Part shown: in pieces, positions 1 to 11,865 of the stretch | How positions within the stretch are numbered: the first letter of the stretch is position 1 | Layout of the letters: each line of letters starts with the position of its first letter | NCBI GenBank assembly: GCA_001275005.1 | Contig: JWZX01001100.1 | Location: 1 to 19,213, forward strand | Source: Chrysochromulina tobinii | Taxonomy: Eukaryota; Haptophyta; Prymnesiales; Chrysochromulinaceae | Direction of reading: 5' to 3' | Length of the DNA stretch: 19,213 bases | Position numbers and translations under genes: made by a program | Notes under the pieces: model-generated | Seen by the model: the letters and a program-made list of their open reading frames with translations, nothing else | Databases searched by the model: none | What the model was told of the DNA's origin: nothing

Positions 1-2
1 TC

Positions 3-101
3 GGGGACGGCTGGCACGGAGGCTACGTGAGAATCAACAATGTCAACTACGGCACGACCTTCACAAGTGGAGCCTCCATGACGTTCACTTTCAACGTCTA
101 A
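3..101 (+). CDS. C-terminal fragment of a DGW-motif (probably secreted) protein
   Basis: The third frame is open from the window edge to TAA at 99-101 and reads GDGWHGGYVRINNVNYG, then a Thr/Ser/Phe-rich end, FTFNV. The GDGW-x-GG motif followed by a short beta-rich end resembles the DSYGDGWNG-type repeats common in large secreted or cell-surface proteins of algae and other protists; that link is from general knowledge of the motif and was not searched. Only 32 codons lie in the window, so the start, any signal peptide and the repeat number cannot be seen. The gene runs toward the minus-strand deubiquitinase gene (convergent pair). It could also be a chance open frame, but its composition (Asn, Tyr, Gly, Trp, Phe) differs from the Arg/Ala-rich shadow frames nearby. 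Molecular function is unknown. Confidence 0.55.
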   Translation, partial: GDGWHGGYVRINNVNYGTTFTSGASMTFTFNV

Positions 102-924
102 GTGCAAGTGCAGCCGATAGCGTAAGCGTACCTGCTGCAGGACGCGTAGCTGTGATGACTCTTGCATGCATGCGGCGCGCATGCACATTCATGCCCCGTG
201 TCCGTTCAGGGGTTGCGCGGGAGCCTGTCAGACGGAAAGACAAAGGAGATGTATCAACCTCTATACGAGGTGTGCCTTGCGTGCGGTGTGCCAGCCATGC
301 AGCCGATGTGGCGATGTGCAAAAGGCGGAGTAGGGGGTATCGCCCGGCGCGGGGGTGACGCGCGTGGGACGCCGGGGGAGCCGTGGCAACTGGCGAGTCC
401 CGCGCGCGAGGACGTGGAGACGTCCCTCGAGATGATGCTCGATCGTGTGCGGCGATGATGCCGCGATGTAGCCGCGATGCGGCATGTGCGCACCGGTCTC
501 GCGACCGGGGGACGGGGGTGGCGGGCGGTCATCACGGTGCACGGCGTGCACCGCACCCTCGAGCTCGACCGACGGGCGCCGGACGGGACGTGACACAAGG
601 TCAAGGACGTGACGGTGATACATTCGGTGTGGGGTGTGTCCTGTGCGAAAGTCGTCATGGAAAGTGTGTAACGACAACGGACAACGCGCGCGTTGTCGCG
701 GTGATCATGTTGCACTCCGGTGACGAGCGCTAAGTGAGACTATACGCGTCAGGGTCGATCGCGTGAAACGCGCCAAACGCGAATTTCTCAGTCAGACAGA
801 GCCTCACGTCTCACTTCAACCGACGTATTTATGTACCTCGAGTGTGGCCCGTCGCGTTCCGCGGGCTCGACGGAAAACCGCCATGCGCAGTCGGCACATC
901 GAGCGTACGTGAGCGTGTCTCTGC
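102..924. other. Convergent intergenic spacer (3' flanks of two genes)
   Basis: These 823 bp lie between the stop of the DGW-type gene (+) and the stop of the deubiquitinase (-). The open frames here are Arg/His/Pro-rich and overlap one another on both strands with no recognisable domain, so I call no gene. Visible structure: a stem-loop at 167-185; a weaker one at 449-464 (GCGGC/GCCGC arms); another at 760-772 (CGCGT/ACGCG arms, GAA loop); and the short repeated word GCCGCGATG around 460-480. No canonical AATAAA was seen on the plus strand after 101. On the minus strand the nearest A-rich hexamer-like word is ATAAAT near 828-833, about 90 bp past the stop, which is only a weak candidate. I found no tRNA or rRNA. 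Confidence 0.6.
167..185. repeat. Inverted repeat / stem-loop after the first gene
   Basis: Perfect 8-bp arms TGCATGCG and CGCATGCA are separated by GCG. The element starts 66 bp after the TAA at 99-101. It overlaps the 12-mer TGCATGCATGCG (163-174), which recurs exactly at 14845-14856 downstream of the FN3/STPGR gene. It could form an RNA hairpin at the mRNA 3' end; that role is inferred. Confidence 0.6.
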
Positions 925-1010
925 TCAAACCCCATCTCTCGTTTCTCCATCGGAGTTCTCTGCAGCCTCTGGGGACTCAACTGGCGGCTGCAGTGGAGTG
1001 GGCGGCCCCG

Positions 1011-1075
<65 letters not shown>

Positions 1076-4000
1076 ACCGTGAGCTGCACCGTGTGCCCGA
1101 GCTGCACGCTCAGGGCCGCCCTCACATCGCTCCCTGCGAGCAACGCCTCGGCTGCGGAGAGCTCGTGGAACGCGCTCGGGGGCGGCGGGCTGCCGCTGGC
1201 TGCAGCCACCGTCAGGGCAGCACGCTGCCGCTGCAGCTCGGCCTTTGCATTGGCCACCCACTCGGCGGGTATCTGGCACTGAATGCCGCCTCCATCGGCC
1301 CCGGTTTCCTCGGTAGGTCGGTGGGTCGGGCACACGCCCGAGACGTCGACGAGCGAGAGGAGGCTTTGCAGCGACTGCACGTAGTTGACATCAGAGAGCG
1401 CCTCACGATGGATGAGCAACGACACGGTGAAGAGGTCGGTGCCCTCAAGCATCGCCTCCGGCCGCGCGTCGGCGGCGCCCGCGCGCGCCCGCAGCTCTTC
1501 GACGAGCTCCGCGAGCACGGCCCGCAGCGCCGTGGCGGCCGGGTGCGGCGGGTGCTCGGGGCGCCGCTCGAGGTGAAGCGAGGCCGCCTGCTTGAGCAGC
1601 TTGAGCGGCTTGTGCACGCTGCTTGGGAGCACCGCAGCCTCGGTGCAGATGTTGAGCGCGAGCCGGAGCGAGCCATGCACGATGCCAGCGTGCCCGAGGT
1701 GGCCGGTGAGCGCATTGAAGAGCAAGTTCGAGACGAACCCGTAGTAGCGCGCTATGTTGGGCGCCATGGGCGAGTGGGCGAGCATGCGCCGCCGCTCCGC
1801 ACGCACGCCCGCGAGCGAGCGGCTGCTGGCGAGGTCAGCCGTGCCGAGCTCGGCGGTAGGCGGTTGCTCATGGTGCGTGCGCAGCGTGCTCAGCATCAGC
1901 GCGGCGCACTGCATATCCAGGCTGGCGAGCGCAGCCGAGAGCACGTACACGACCGCGAGCATCGTCTCCGGAGGCGGCTCGCGCACGGGCGGCGTCGGCG
2001 GTGTCGGTGGAGGCGGATTTGGCAGCCCCGCTGCAGTCATGTCCGCGCCGCTATTGGCGGCTGCGGCCTCGGCAGCCGTGGGCGGGGCGGCCTGTTGCTG
2101 TGGCACGAGCAGCGTGGCGGCGGCGGCGGTGGGCGTGGGCGTGGGGGGGTGGGCGGTGGGCGTGTGCATGCGCAGTGTGGGCGCAAGCACGGAGAAGCAC
2201 ACGCCAAGGAGCGGCAGAACGCGCCCCGCCTCGGTCTCCATGCCCCACGCGGCCATGCAACGCTGTCGGCACTGCACGCTGTGTGGGTCGCGCTTGTCGA
2301 GTTTCTGGATCCAATCCACCAGCCGAGCAGCGACATCCATCACGATGCGCAGCACACCCCACGTGTTAAACTCGCCCGAGGCCGTGCGCGCATGCACGAG
2401 CTCGATAATGCTCGTGAGCCGCGGCAGCAGTCGCATCTCGCACGCGAGGGACTTGTCGTCGGGCGATTCGATCAACAGGTCGAGGAGCACGAGTACGTTG
2501 CCCGAGTTGAGGTTGGCGCGCTCGTCGAGGGCTTGCTGGAGCACATTGTAGCGGAATTGAGGGTAGAGCGCCGCGGGCTCGAGCATCGTGAGCAGGGTCT
2601 CGGGGAGCGATAGGCCCTCGGGCAGCGGCTTGCGCCCTTCCCCCAGCCTATTGGGCAGCCGCGCGGCGTGCAGCGGCAGGAGGCTCGCGTAGTCGGACGT
2701 CTCTATGAGTATGTAGCGCACGGCCCACTCCCAGTTGCGGTGCGTGTGCAGCACCTGATGGCAATCGTAGCTCGGCGGCTCGACGGTCTCGTACTCGAGC
2801 ACGGCGCGCATCAGCCCATAAAAGGGCGTGAGCAGCTGCTGGTTGTACTGGATGCTACGCTCCTTCGGTCGCAGGCTCACGTGCGAGTCGAGAAGCCGCC
2901 TGAAGGTGTTGGGCTGTGCGGCGAGCATGAGCGCGGACGCGTGCACGGGCCCGCTCGGCTGCGGCGCGAGCGCCGCGTAGTACCAAAAGGTGATGAGATG
3001 CCGCTTGCTCTCGTCGTGTTCGATGTGCTGCACATCCTGCGCGTCGTAGCAGCTCAGCAGTGGCGCGAGTGGCACGCTCGCAACGGCGCCATTCTTGACC
3101 ATCCACGTGAGCACGCGGAAGTACGCAGCCAGCCGCATCGAGGAGTGCTCCTGCAGCAGCGCCTTGTTGCCCGGCACGTCGCGCGGGTCGGGAGCCTCGC
3201 GGATCTGGAGACTAAGCTCCTTCGCAATGTCCGTAGCCCACGGCAGCAGGCTCAGCAGATGATTGTACAAAAGGTCGAGGCAGGCTGAGTGGGTGGGCGG
3301 CGGCGGCTGCGGCGGTTCGAACGGCGTCGTCGCGGGCGTCGTCGCAGCGATGGTGGTGGCGCCCGGGAGCAATGGACCCTCGACCTCGAGGGGCATGCCG
3401 TCGATGTCTTCAGACGGCGCCATGCCGCTGGCCGTCGGACCTCGGGTTGTCGTGTCGGGCGAAGCGGGAGCGTCCCTAGTGAGCAGCGTGATGACGAGCG
3501 TCTCGGCAACAGCGCGTACGCCCTCGCCGTTTGTGCCGAGCAGCCAGTCGGCCAGCCACAGCTGCGTGTTCTCGAGCAGCCACCGACGCGCCCCTGGGTG
3601 CGCCGCGAGCGACACGAGCATGCGCAGGCATGCCATCGTGGCGAGCTTGAAGCGCATGTTTTTGGCGATGACGTTGAGCAGCCTGGCCATAGCGGCGGGG
3701 ATGCGCGATTCGTGCAGGGAGTCGGGCATCGTGACGACGGCCGAGAAGATGTGCAGATACGGCGCGAGGGCGTCTGCGTCCATGGTGTCGATGCCCTGCA
3801 GCACGATGTGGATCACGTGGCCCGTCTGGCCCTTGTCGTCGAAGCATGTGTGCAGCAGCAGCGCCTCGAGCGCCCGCACGTTGAGCCCATCCTTGAGCAT
3901 CTTCGAGACGAAGGGGGTGCACGTCGCCATCTGCAGGTCGTCCGAGGTCATGGTGAGCAGCGGCGTGATCGAGTAGGGCGTTGCCGCGGAGGCAGGCGGC

Positions 4001-7000
4001 TCGCGCGACGACGAGAGCACGAGCGTCGCAATCAGCTCGAGCATATGTTCCAAATTTGGCAGCGTGAACTTGTCGCCCATGCGCGTGCGCTTGGAGCGGT
4101 GATTGGGCCCGTCCGAGTCGGCGAGGGGCGAATCGTCGCCCAGGTAGAAGTCGACAAGCTGCGTGACGACACGCCGGCGGAGCAGAAACTTCTTCTCCTC
4201 GGCACCAAGGCGGGCGAACTCGAGCATCACGAGGAAGAATTGAGGAAAGTGGCGCCAGTGCGATGAGGCCTCGTTGACCATCGAGAGCAGCGCCGAGACC
4301 GTGCGCACCGCCGCGGCCGCCGGCTCGCGCCGCATGGGTGCCATCGCCTCGGCATGCGGAGGCGGCTGGGGCTCGATCGCGGGCGCCGTGGCGGTCGCGG
4401 TCGTGGGGCCGCCACTGATGCGCGGGCGCGTGCGCCGCTCTCCACCCGCTGGATCAGCGCCCATCTCGGCGCCCATCTCGGCGCCCATCTCGACGTCCAT
4501 AGGCTGTTCCGGCGGAGGTGGGGGCGGTGGCAGCTGTGGCGCGTCGGCGCCGTCAATCGCGGGATGCGGGGCGGGCGTGGCCCCGAAAGGTTCTCGGGTT
4601 GATGGAAGATGGCCATTGTTCGAATAGGGTGGTGGTGGCGGGCCATCGCGTCCGCGCGCGATCCTGGGGGCGCTTCCATCGCGCTCCGAGCTGTCGTCTT
4701 CCTCCGACGAGGAGGACGACGAGGAAGACGAGCCACCGCCGATGGCAACGCCCTGCATGGGCTCCTCGATACCATCTGGTGTGTGCCACACGTCGTACAA
4801 CGCGAGCTCTGTGGAGCGCAAGCAGCGCATCGCATGCAGCAGCAGCGACGAGAAGGCGTTGCGCATCTCGCCCACGGTGCACACGAGGAGCATCTGGCGC
4901 AGCCATCCCGCCGCCTCCGCCTCGAGCAGCAGCCAGCGGCACGCAGGCAGGCTGCGCGCAAGCCCATCCTGCAGTAGCGAGAGCCACGCGTTCAGAGACG
5001 ACTTGTCCTTCGCATGCGCCAGGCAGACGACGAGGAAGCGGCAGCCCAGCTGCAGGGCGCGCATGATCTGATCCGACTCAGCGTCCAAGCATGCCAGCGA
5101 TGCGGGGTCCGCCGCGATGCCTGGCGCCATCGTGAGCGTAGCCGTGCCGGCCGCAATTGCGTCGGCCGACGGCATGGACGGCGCAGCTTCAATCGATGGA
5201 GCGGCAGCCGAGGGCAGTAGCTCGGGGAGCTTCGTGATCGCGCCGGTGACCACGCGCCGCACAAAGGCAAAGTGCGCCGAGTCGAAGATGAGTCGATCGC
5301 GCAGGAACTGCAGATTCTCCGACCAGGCGGAGATCGTGATCGACGGAGGCACGCGCACTGGCGGCGCCGCGCGCAGCAGCGTGGCGGTGCCGTGCTCGGC
5401 CCCCACCTCGTTGACAGCCTGGGCCGGGGCTGAGGCGTTGGCGACGGAGGCGGTGCCATCCGCATTCTCCGGCGTGGCGGCAGCATTCGCAAAGGCAGGG
5501 ACTGCGGTACTCGTCGGTCGGTCGGTTTCCGTCGTCGGCGGGGGCATACGCTCGTACAGCAGCATGTAGGCGGAGTGCGGCTTGGGAGCCAGTCGCGGGA
5601 CGTGCTTCTGCAGCTCCGCGTCCCACTGCATCACGGGCTCCATCCCGCCGTAGCAACACCTAGGCAGGTCGCGCTCGGCGAACGGCTCGACGAGCGTGTC
5701 GTTGAAGTGCAACCAGCAGCCCGGGCCGCCCGAGCCGGCACCGCTCGCGACGCTGGCGGTGCGCCGCTCCTTAATGTAGGAATAGTAATGGCCCGAGTCA
5801 GCGGTGCCCGAGTGCACGAGCACGCCGACGAGCTCGTACAGCTGCCCCGCCGCCAACGCGACCGCATGGTCGGTGGCGCTAACGCCAGCCGCGCTGTCGT
5901 GAGCGCCAACGCCTGCCGCGCTGGCGGCCGACGCACGGGCAGCCGCTCCGCTCGGCACCCCGGCTCCGTCGACTTCAGCACCAACGCCTCCGCCGTTGTC
6001 GGAAGACCCGGTGACGGCCGCGTCGGCGGCGGCCGCTTGCGAGGCGGCCGCGGCGGCGATGCCTTCGGCCGTGTACGGCCGCATGTTGATGGTGAACGGG
6101 AACTCGAAGTGGTCGTCCAACTTCACCTTGCGCATCGCCTCGAAGTCGAATTCGAATCGCTTGAGGTGGATGAAGAGCACGGGCGGCAGCTTGCCCACGC
6201 ATGTGCGCTTCAGGGCCTCAACGTACTCGCCGCTCTCGCACTTGAACTTGTTGTCGCCGTCGAGCACCTCGCCCTCGACATACGAGGCGAGCCCGTCCAA
6301 GACCGACTTCTTGCACTTGACGTCGATCGAGAGCGTGTAAAAGATCTCGTGTCGGTCGGAAAGCATGCGCCCGTCCTTACTCACGATCTGGTTGACGAGC
6401 GTGCCGCCGAAGAGGGAGGACAGCAGCTTGGCGGCGGGCGTGTCTTTCAGAGCGCCCTCGAGCTGCTCGATGAGCTGGTTGTAGAACTCGTCCACGTCCA
6501 TCTGGACAGAGGGGTTGATGGGCAGCGCGTCGTAGTCGCGCCACGCGGCGCATAGGTCGCGCGTGTCGAAAAACTTCTTCTCGCTCTCGTGCAGGAAAGC
6601 GTACATGATCTGTAGCTGCGCGAGGAGCGCCTTGTTGGGCGTGCCCTTCTCCTTCGGCGGCTGCGGAGGCTCGTCGGGCATGGGCAGCTCAATGATGCCG
6701 CCGCGGAACTCGGGGATCATGTACAGCTGCTGCACAAGCGCGTTCATGTAGCACGTGGCGCCCAGGTTCTTGAGCCCTACGAAGCCGCAGCGCGCTCGCT
6801 CCATGGCGCTCGGCATGTAGTGCCATAGCGTGCGCGGCGGCGCGCCGCCGGTGCGCGGGTCATGCAGCCGCCGAAGCAGCTCGATGAGCTCGTCGCGCTC
6901 GGCGCCCGCGTGCGCACGCTCCTCGGCCATCTCAACGAGCAGCGCGAGCGCGCACACGCGTGTCTCGGCCGCCTTGCACTTGGGCGGCGCCGTAGGGCCG

Positions 7001-9973
7001 AGCGCTCGCGCCTCGAGGAGGCTTGGAAGCGAGAAGAGGTCCGAGAAGACGTCGTGCAGCAGTTGACGGCGTGCGGGCAGTTGTAGCCGCGAGTGGAGCA
7101 GCCGCAGGCCGTGCAGCAAGCCGAGCAGCACCTGATCGACGACCTCAGGCCGGTCGCGCCGCTCGTACACGCCGTGCGTGCGCAGCATCGTGATCAGCTG
7201 CTCGGCGAGGGCCTGCGCGCGCCCTTCGCCCCCCAGCCAGCTCGGCGAGCCCGCGCAGCTGCTCGCCAGGTCGCCGATGATGAGCGCGTGCATCAGCTCA
7301 AAATACTGGCGCGAGCGCGCGTTGTGCGCCTGCACAGTGGGCAGCAGTCGCAGCAGTGCGGCAAGCAGCACCTGCCGTGTCTGCATCGCGTGGCCGCCGG
7401 CGACAACGGACGAGGCGGCGGCGGCGGCGTGCCCTGCCGCAGACCCCACCGACGTCGCCGCGCGGCTCGCCTCAGCGACGCCGCCCGAGGGCGCAGGAGT
7501 ACTCGGCGCCTGCTGCTCGGGCGCCGCGGAGCCGCCACCGAGCACATGTAGCGCGACGCAGCACTCTAGCCTCGCCTCCACGTTTGGGCACCGGAGCAGC
7601 ATCGAGAATAGCCAGCTGCCGTGCGTGATCTCCCGACAGAGGGCGTCCAGAGGTGCCGCCGCCGAGGCGACGCTTGCGGCAAGCAGCTGGAGTGCCTCGC
7701 GTGTGATCTGCACGTCCACCGCCGCATCCGAGCCCTCGAGCGCGGGATCGTCGACGTGCAGCGCCTCTGTTCGATTTGCGTCGCCATTGCTGCTGGCCGC
7801 GCCGCCCGCTGACGGCTCCACGGCCGATTCGAGGGGAGACGCGGCGTTGGCGGTGCGCTCGAGCAAGCTTATCAGGCGGGCCGCAAACTCGGACGAGCGG
7901 GCCGGCTCGCTCACGTCGCCCTCGGCGAGGCGCGAGAAGCTGCGTCGGCTCCAAATGGGCTGCGCAGCGGGCGGTAGGCTCGTGCCCGCGCCGCTAGCGG
8001 CCCCGGGCAGCTCGGCGACGCTGCTGTCATGCGACACGTTTGCGACGGAGGGAAGCGGCGAGAGCTCCGGCGGCTCCACGGGCGCGATGGGCAGCGGCCC
8101 AGCGGCCGTCGAAGGCGCGGCGAGCACGAATTGGCACACGAGCTTGAGCAGCAGCACCAGGCACGGCTTGCGCTGTGAGCCGCGCGTGTTGTCGAGCAGG
8201 TCGGGCGTGCCCGGCGGTGGCAGTAGCAGCGCCAACAGCTGCTTGACGCCGCCGTGCGCCACAAAAGCCGCTTTCCACCTTAGACCGTCGGGGCTCGCGC
8301 CCGCGTCTGCCTCAGCCGACGAGCCGAACATGAGGCTGTCGACCGTCTGCAGAGCGTAGAAGAGCTTAAAGGAGGAAGGTCCTGTGTGCAGCAGCGCTGG
8401 CCAATCGACGGGGGTGTGAAGTGGCAGCGAGGGCAGTGCGGCGAGGCCCGAGCGCATCGCACGGTTGGTGGGTAGCATCATCAGCAGCTGCCATGACTGC
8501 AGCGCGAGGCGCGAGTCTGAGAGCGAGAGCAACTCGAAGAGCGTCGCAAAGTGCGTGCCCTCATCCGCGAGCATCTGGGCCGGTGATGAGGAGCCTGCAG
8601 CCTCAGGGCCGCCCTCGGCGTCGCCGTCGCTGCTACACGTCGCCTCCATTGGCGTGGGGCCGTCGGTATTTTCGTCGGCATCGGCTGCGCAGCCGCCATG
8701 GCTGCCCGTTTGACGCGCGGCGGCGTCTGGCTCGGGCGCGCCGGCGCCGGCAGAAGTCGCGGTCCCGGTCGCGGACGTCGCGTCTGCCGCATCGGCACCG
8801 GGGGCGCCCTTGTTCGGTGAGGTCGACTGTCGGCGCATGACGTGGATGCAGTATGGCTCGCGCAGCTTCAGCTCGGCGAGCGTGCGATAATCCTCCTTCA
8901 GTTCCTTGCCCTGGGTGATCATGCGGAGCAGTTGCGGCGTCTCCGGCTGCCACTCACCGTGCGCCGAGAGCTCACGCCACACGTGCGCGCGTAGCGCCGC
9001 AACTGTCAGGTGGGCGTCGACGACCACCTCGAGCTTGGGGGTGTTCGAGCCGCCCACCACGGCCACGAGGATCCGCATCGGCGCGCCACGAACCGCGACG
9101 CCGTGCCGACGCGCACGCCCACCTCGCGATTCGTCCGGCGGCAGCTTGACCTCGACTTCCTCGACGAAGAGTCGGAGCAACGTGAGGCAGCGCTCGACGC
9201 GCAGCGAGAGCGTGGCTTCGCGCATCGTGCCTTCCTCGGTGGACAGCGCGTCTGGCAGCTGCTCCGCGTCCGCCGCGGCGGCGCCCGACGAGGGCGTGGT
9301 CGGCCTCAAGGCCGCTGGCGGCGCGCCCTGCAGCGCGCGCAAATCGTCCGCGGCAGTGGCGAGAGAGCGCATGCATTGGTGGACGAAGGCGCGCCGCTGC
9401 TGCGCTTGAGCGCGTGGCTGGTCGGGCGGGAGCGAGCGATGTAGCTGCGTGAGCAGCGCGACTGCATGCTTGCCCACCGTCACATCCGTCGCTCGCAGCG
9501 CCACATCCCAGAGTGTGCGCACGCCGAAAAGCGGCAGCCCGAGCACAGTGAACGCGCCCTGCTCGCGCTGTGCGAAGAGGCCCTCCTTCCAATTGATCCA
9601 CTTGAAGAGAAACTCGATGCATGAAAAGCCTCCCGTCGTGAGCGTTGGAAGCGGCAGCGACGACGCGCGCTCGAAGAGCATCTTCGTCGTCTCCAGATCG
9701 AATGCGCTCTCGCTCTTGAGCCGCACGTTCTCGATCCACTGGTATAGCCTGTCCGCCTCGGAGTCGCAACTCTGCCGCTCGACGCAGCAGCCCCAAAGCA
9801 AGAGCACCTGCCGCTGCGAGAGCTTCAGGAGCGAGTTGGTGACACAGAACGAAAGAAACTCGAGCCGATCCATCATCTCGCTCATGTGCTCGCCACGCGC
9901 ACGGTTGATTGCCGCCGCTGCCGCCGCCGCGTCTGCACCGCCGCCGCCGCCGCGGCTGCCTCTGCCCGCGGCA

Positions 9974-10008
<35 letters not shown>

Positions 10009-11865
10009 CAGAGTCTCGAGACGCTGCGAGGCCATGGCATGGTAGCGCTCAAAGTCTGCAAAGTAGGCATCAAGCAGCTCGTGGGTCTCGTCGAGGCACT
10101 GGAGCACGTCGCTCGCCTGGTGCACATCGGTGGCGCCCTTTTTGCGCGGCTTGTTTGGGAATGCGCCCACGACGCGCTGGCACAGGCGAAGTGCCTGCGC
10201 GACGGACTCGCCCGCGCGCAGCTGCATTACGCACCGCTCGAGGTACACGGTCCGCTGCGCCGCGCACGTGGGCCAGACGAGCATGTCGCCGAGCATCTGC
10301 AGCGCGGTTGCGCGCACCTCGTGCGACGCGTGCGTGCCCTGCTGCATCAGCTGCCAAAAGTCTTCGAGCCCGTACCAACGCCTAGCCTTTTGCGGATTGT
10401 GCGGCGACTGCAGCGCGCTGACCGAGAAGCCGCGCAGAAGGGTAACAGTGTGCTGGGTGTACTCGGCGTGCGAGATCGAGCGGATGCGGCTGTACAGCAC
10501 GTCGAGGAGGTCCAGCGGCAAGCAGGCTGATAGCTCGATGACGACGGAATAGATGGCCTGCTTGACACTCTCGTGCTTGTCGAGTGAGGCGCGCCATACG
10601 ATGTCGAGCAGCCGCTGGTCGAAGGCGTTGCACAGCGCGAGGAAGCGCAGCACCTCCTGGCAGCGGCGTACCACCTGGTCGTGCAGGCCCTCGCCAAAAA
10701 TGAGCTCGACGAGCTGCTCGCGCTGCAGCCACGCTACGATCGTCTCGGGCGTCGACCACGTCGAGGGCGACGGCGGCAGCTGCTGCGGGCCACCGCCGTT
10801 GGTCTCTCGCTCGCGCAAGCTCTCGTGGTACTCGTGCTTGCGCAGCGACGTGTTGACGACCTCCTTGATTTCGCCGAGCCCGTACAGGCGCTTCTCGAGG
10901 TTCTGCGAGCGCATGCACTTGACCGCGAGCGCGAGCGTCCATTCGTCGACAAGCCGGTGTGCGTCGGGCAGCTTGGCCGCATGCAGCATAATCTCGACCG
11001 TATTCTGCAGGTCCTGCATCGTTTTGCGGTCCTCCTGCTTGAGCTGCTCGTCGGTGAGCGAGCTCAAGTGGCCCATCACCGCGCCGAGCGCGGCGCGCGC
11101 AAAGCTCTGCAGCGCGTGCCGGCTGAGCAGGTCCTTGACCTTGATGAGCGGGCGCAGGAGCATCTTGACGCCTAGCAGGCTGACGTGCGGTTCGCGGCCG
11201 ATGCGCGCGATGCACGCGTGGAAGCCGCCGAGCTGGTGGAACTGCTCCACGTTCTGCACGTAGTACGGTGAGAAATCGTCCGTGTTGGCCGAGAGGATTC
11301 CGGCGGGGCCGCCCTCATAGCCCGCGCCACCCTCGCCGTAGAGCGAGCCCTCTGAGCCCGAACCCTCGCCCGAGGAGTTGGACTCTAGCTCATCCACGAG
11401 GGCCGCGCCAGCGGGCGATAGCGCGCCTGCGCCGCCACCGATGGTCGGCCGGCACATGTGGTACACGGAACTGTCGGTGAGCACGCGGGTCGCGCACTCG
11501 ATGAGCTCCCATATCGTGCTCGTGCGTAGCAGCTCGACGGTCGTGCGCAGCACCGCCTGGAAGAAGACGTTGAGCCGGCCCATGTCGGCGTCTGAGCATC
11601 GCAGCTTCAGCAGAATCAGCAAGAGCTTGGGCATCGCGTGCATCAAGACATGCTCTGACTGCTCCGGCATGAGCAGGTTGCGACGCAAGAGGTCGAGTAC
11701 CTCCTCGAGTCGCGTGAGCAGCCGATCGAGGTGGGGCACCTCAGCCATGCGAAGCGAGTCCTCGGCGTCCTCGAGCACGGCCTGCAGCACGGCGTTTGTC
11801 ATGGGACGGACCTCGCCTGGAGCTGATGGCGCCTGCGGCGGCGCTGTGACCATGGTCTCGTCCAT
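925..11865 (-). CDS. Giant USP-family deubiquitinase (USP9X/USP24/USP34-like), 3,646 aa
   Basis: This is a cysteine protease of the ubiquitin-specific protease (C19) family, which removes ubiquitin from target proteins. The Cys box GFVGLKNLGATCYMN places the nucleophile at Cys1705. The His box (VLVHSGTADSGHYYSYIK) has His2026, and LHFNDTLVEPF supplies Asn2055/Asp2056, so the triad looks intact. The catalytic domain spans about 1693-2106. A ubiquitin-like domain lies near 930-1010, after a long helical (ARM/HEAT-like) N-terminal region, and another long helical region follows the core. Length and order match the USP9X/USP24/USP34 group; human USP34 is of similar size. The zinc-knuckle cysteines inside the core look mostly lost: one FKCESG remains and I see no paired CxxC. 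Low-complexity tracts include poly-Ala/Gly (about 620-655), poly-Ser/acidic (near 2380) and Gln21 (3598-3618). The open frame extends to a GTG at 11880, but the first ATG is at 11865 and has a strong context (A at -3, G at +4), so I start there. No intron is needed in 10.9 kb. Divergent from the FN3/STPGR gene. Confidence 0.93.
1012..1074 (-). repeat. Pure (CAG)21 trinucleotide repeat encoding poly-Gln
   Basis: Twenty-one uninterrupted CTG units on the plus strand read as CAG (Gln) in the deubiquitinase frame, residues 3598-3618, about 28 residues before the C-terminus. No CAA codon interrupts the tract. This is a microsatellite and is likely to vary in length between strains or alleles. Confidence 0.97.
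4457..4492 (-). repeat. 12-bp tandem repeat inside the deubiquitinase
   Basis: Three perfect copies of GCGCCCATCTCG on the plus strand encode a repeated E-M-G-A motif (VEMGAEMGAEMGAD) in the post-catalytic linker. A nearby degenerate continuation encodes MDVEM. It is an in-frame coding minisatellite. Confidence 0.9.
9979..10008 (-). repeat. (GGC)10 tract encoding poly-Ala in the deubiquitinase
   Basis: Ten GGC units on the plus strand encode alanines in the deubiquitinase. They lie beside further GCC/GCG-rich sequence at about 9905-9960, which encodes a Gly/Ala-rich stretch. The low-complexity insert lies within the otherwise helical N-terminal region. Confidence 0.85.

Noticed and set aside
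152-733. Several open frames of 68-153 codons in the first spacer
   Set aside because: They overlap on both strands, are Arg/His/Pro-rich and contain no domain or gene-like composition.
831-1282. Open frames with poly-Ala and poly-Cys on the plus strand and poly-Ala on the minus strand
   Set aside because: They are other frames of the (CAG)21 repeat.
1093-2613. 506-residue plus-strand open frame
   Set aside because: It is antisense to the deubiquitinase, Arg/His/Gly-rich, with no recognisable motif. It is open because GC-rich DNA has few stops.
5575-6555. 326-residue plus-strand open frame across the USP core
   Set aside because: The minus strand here carries the conserved catalytic region, and the plus frame is a compositional shadow.
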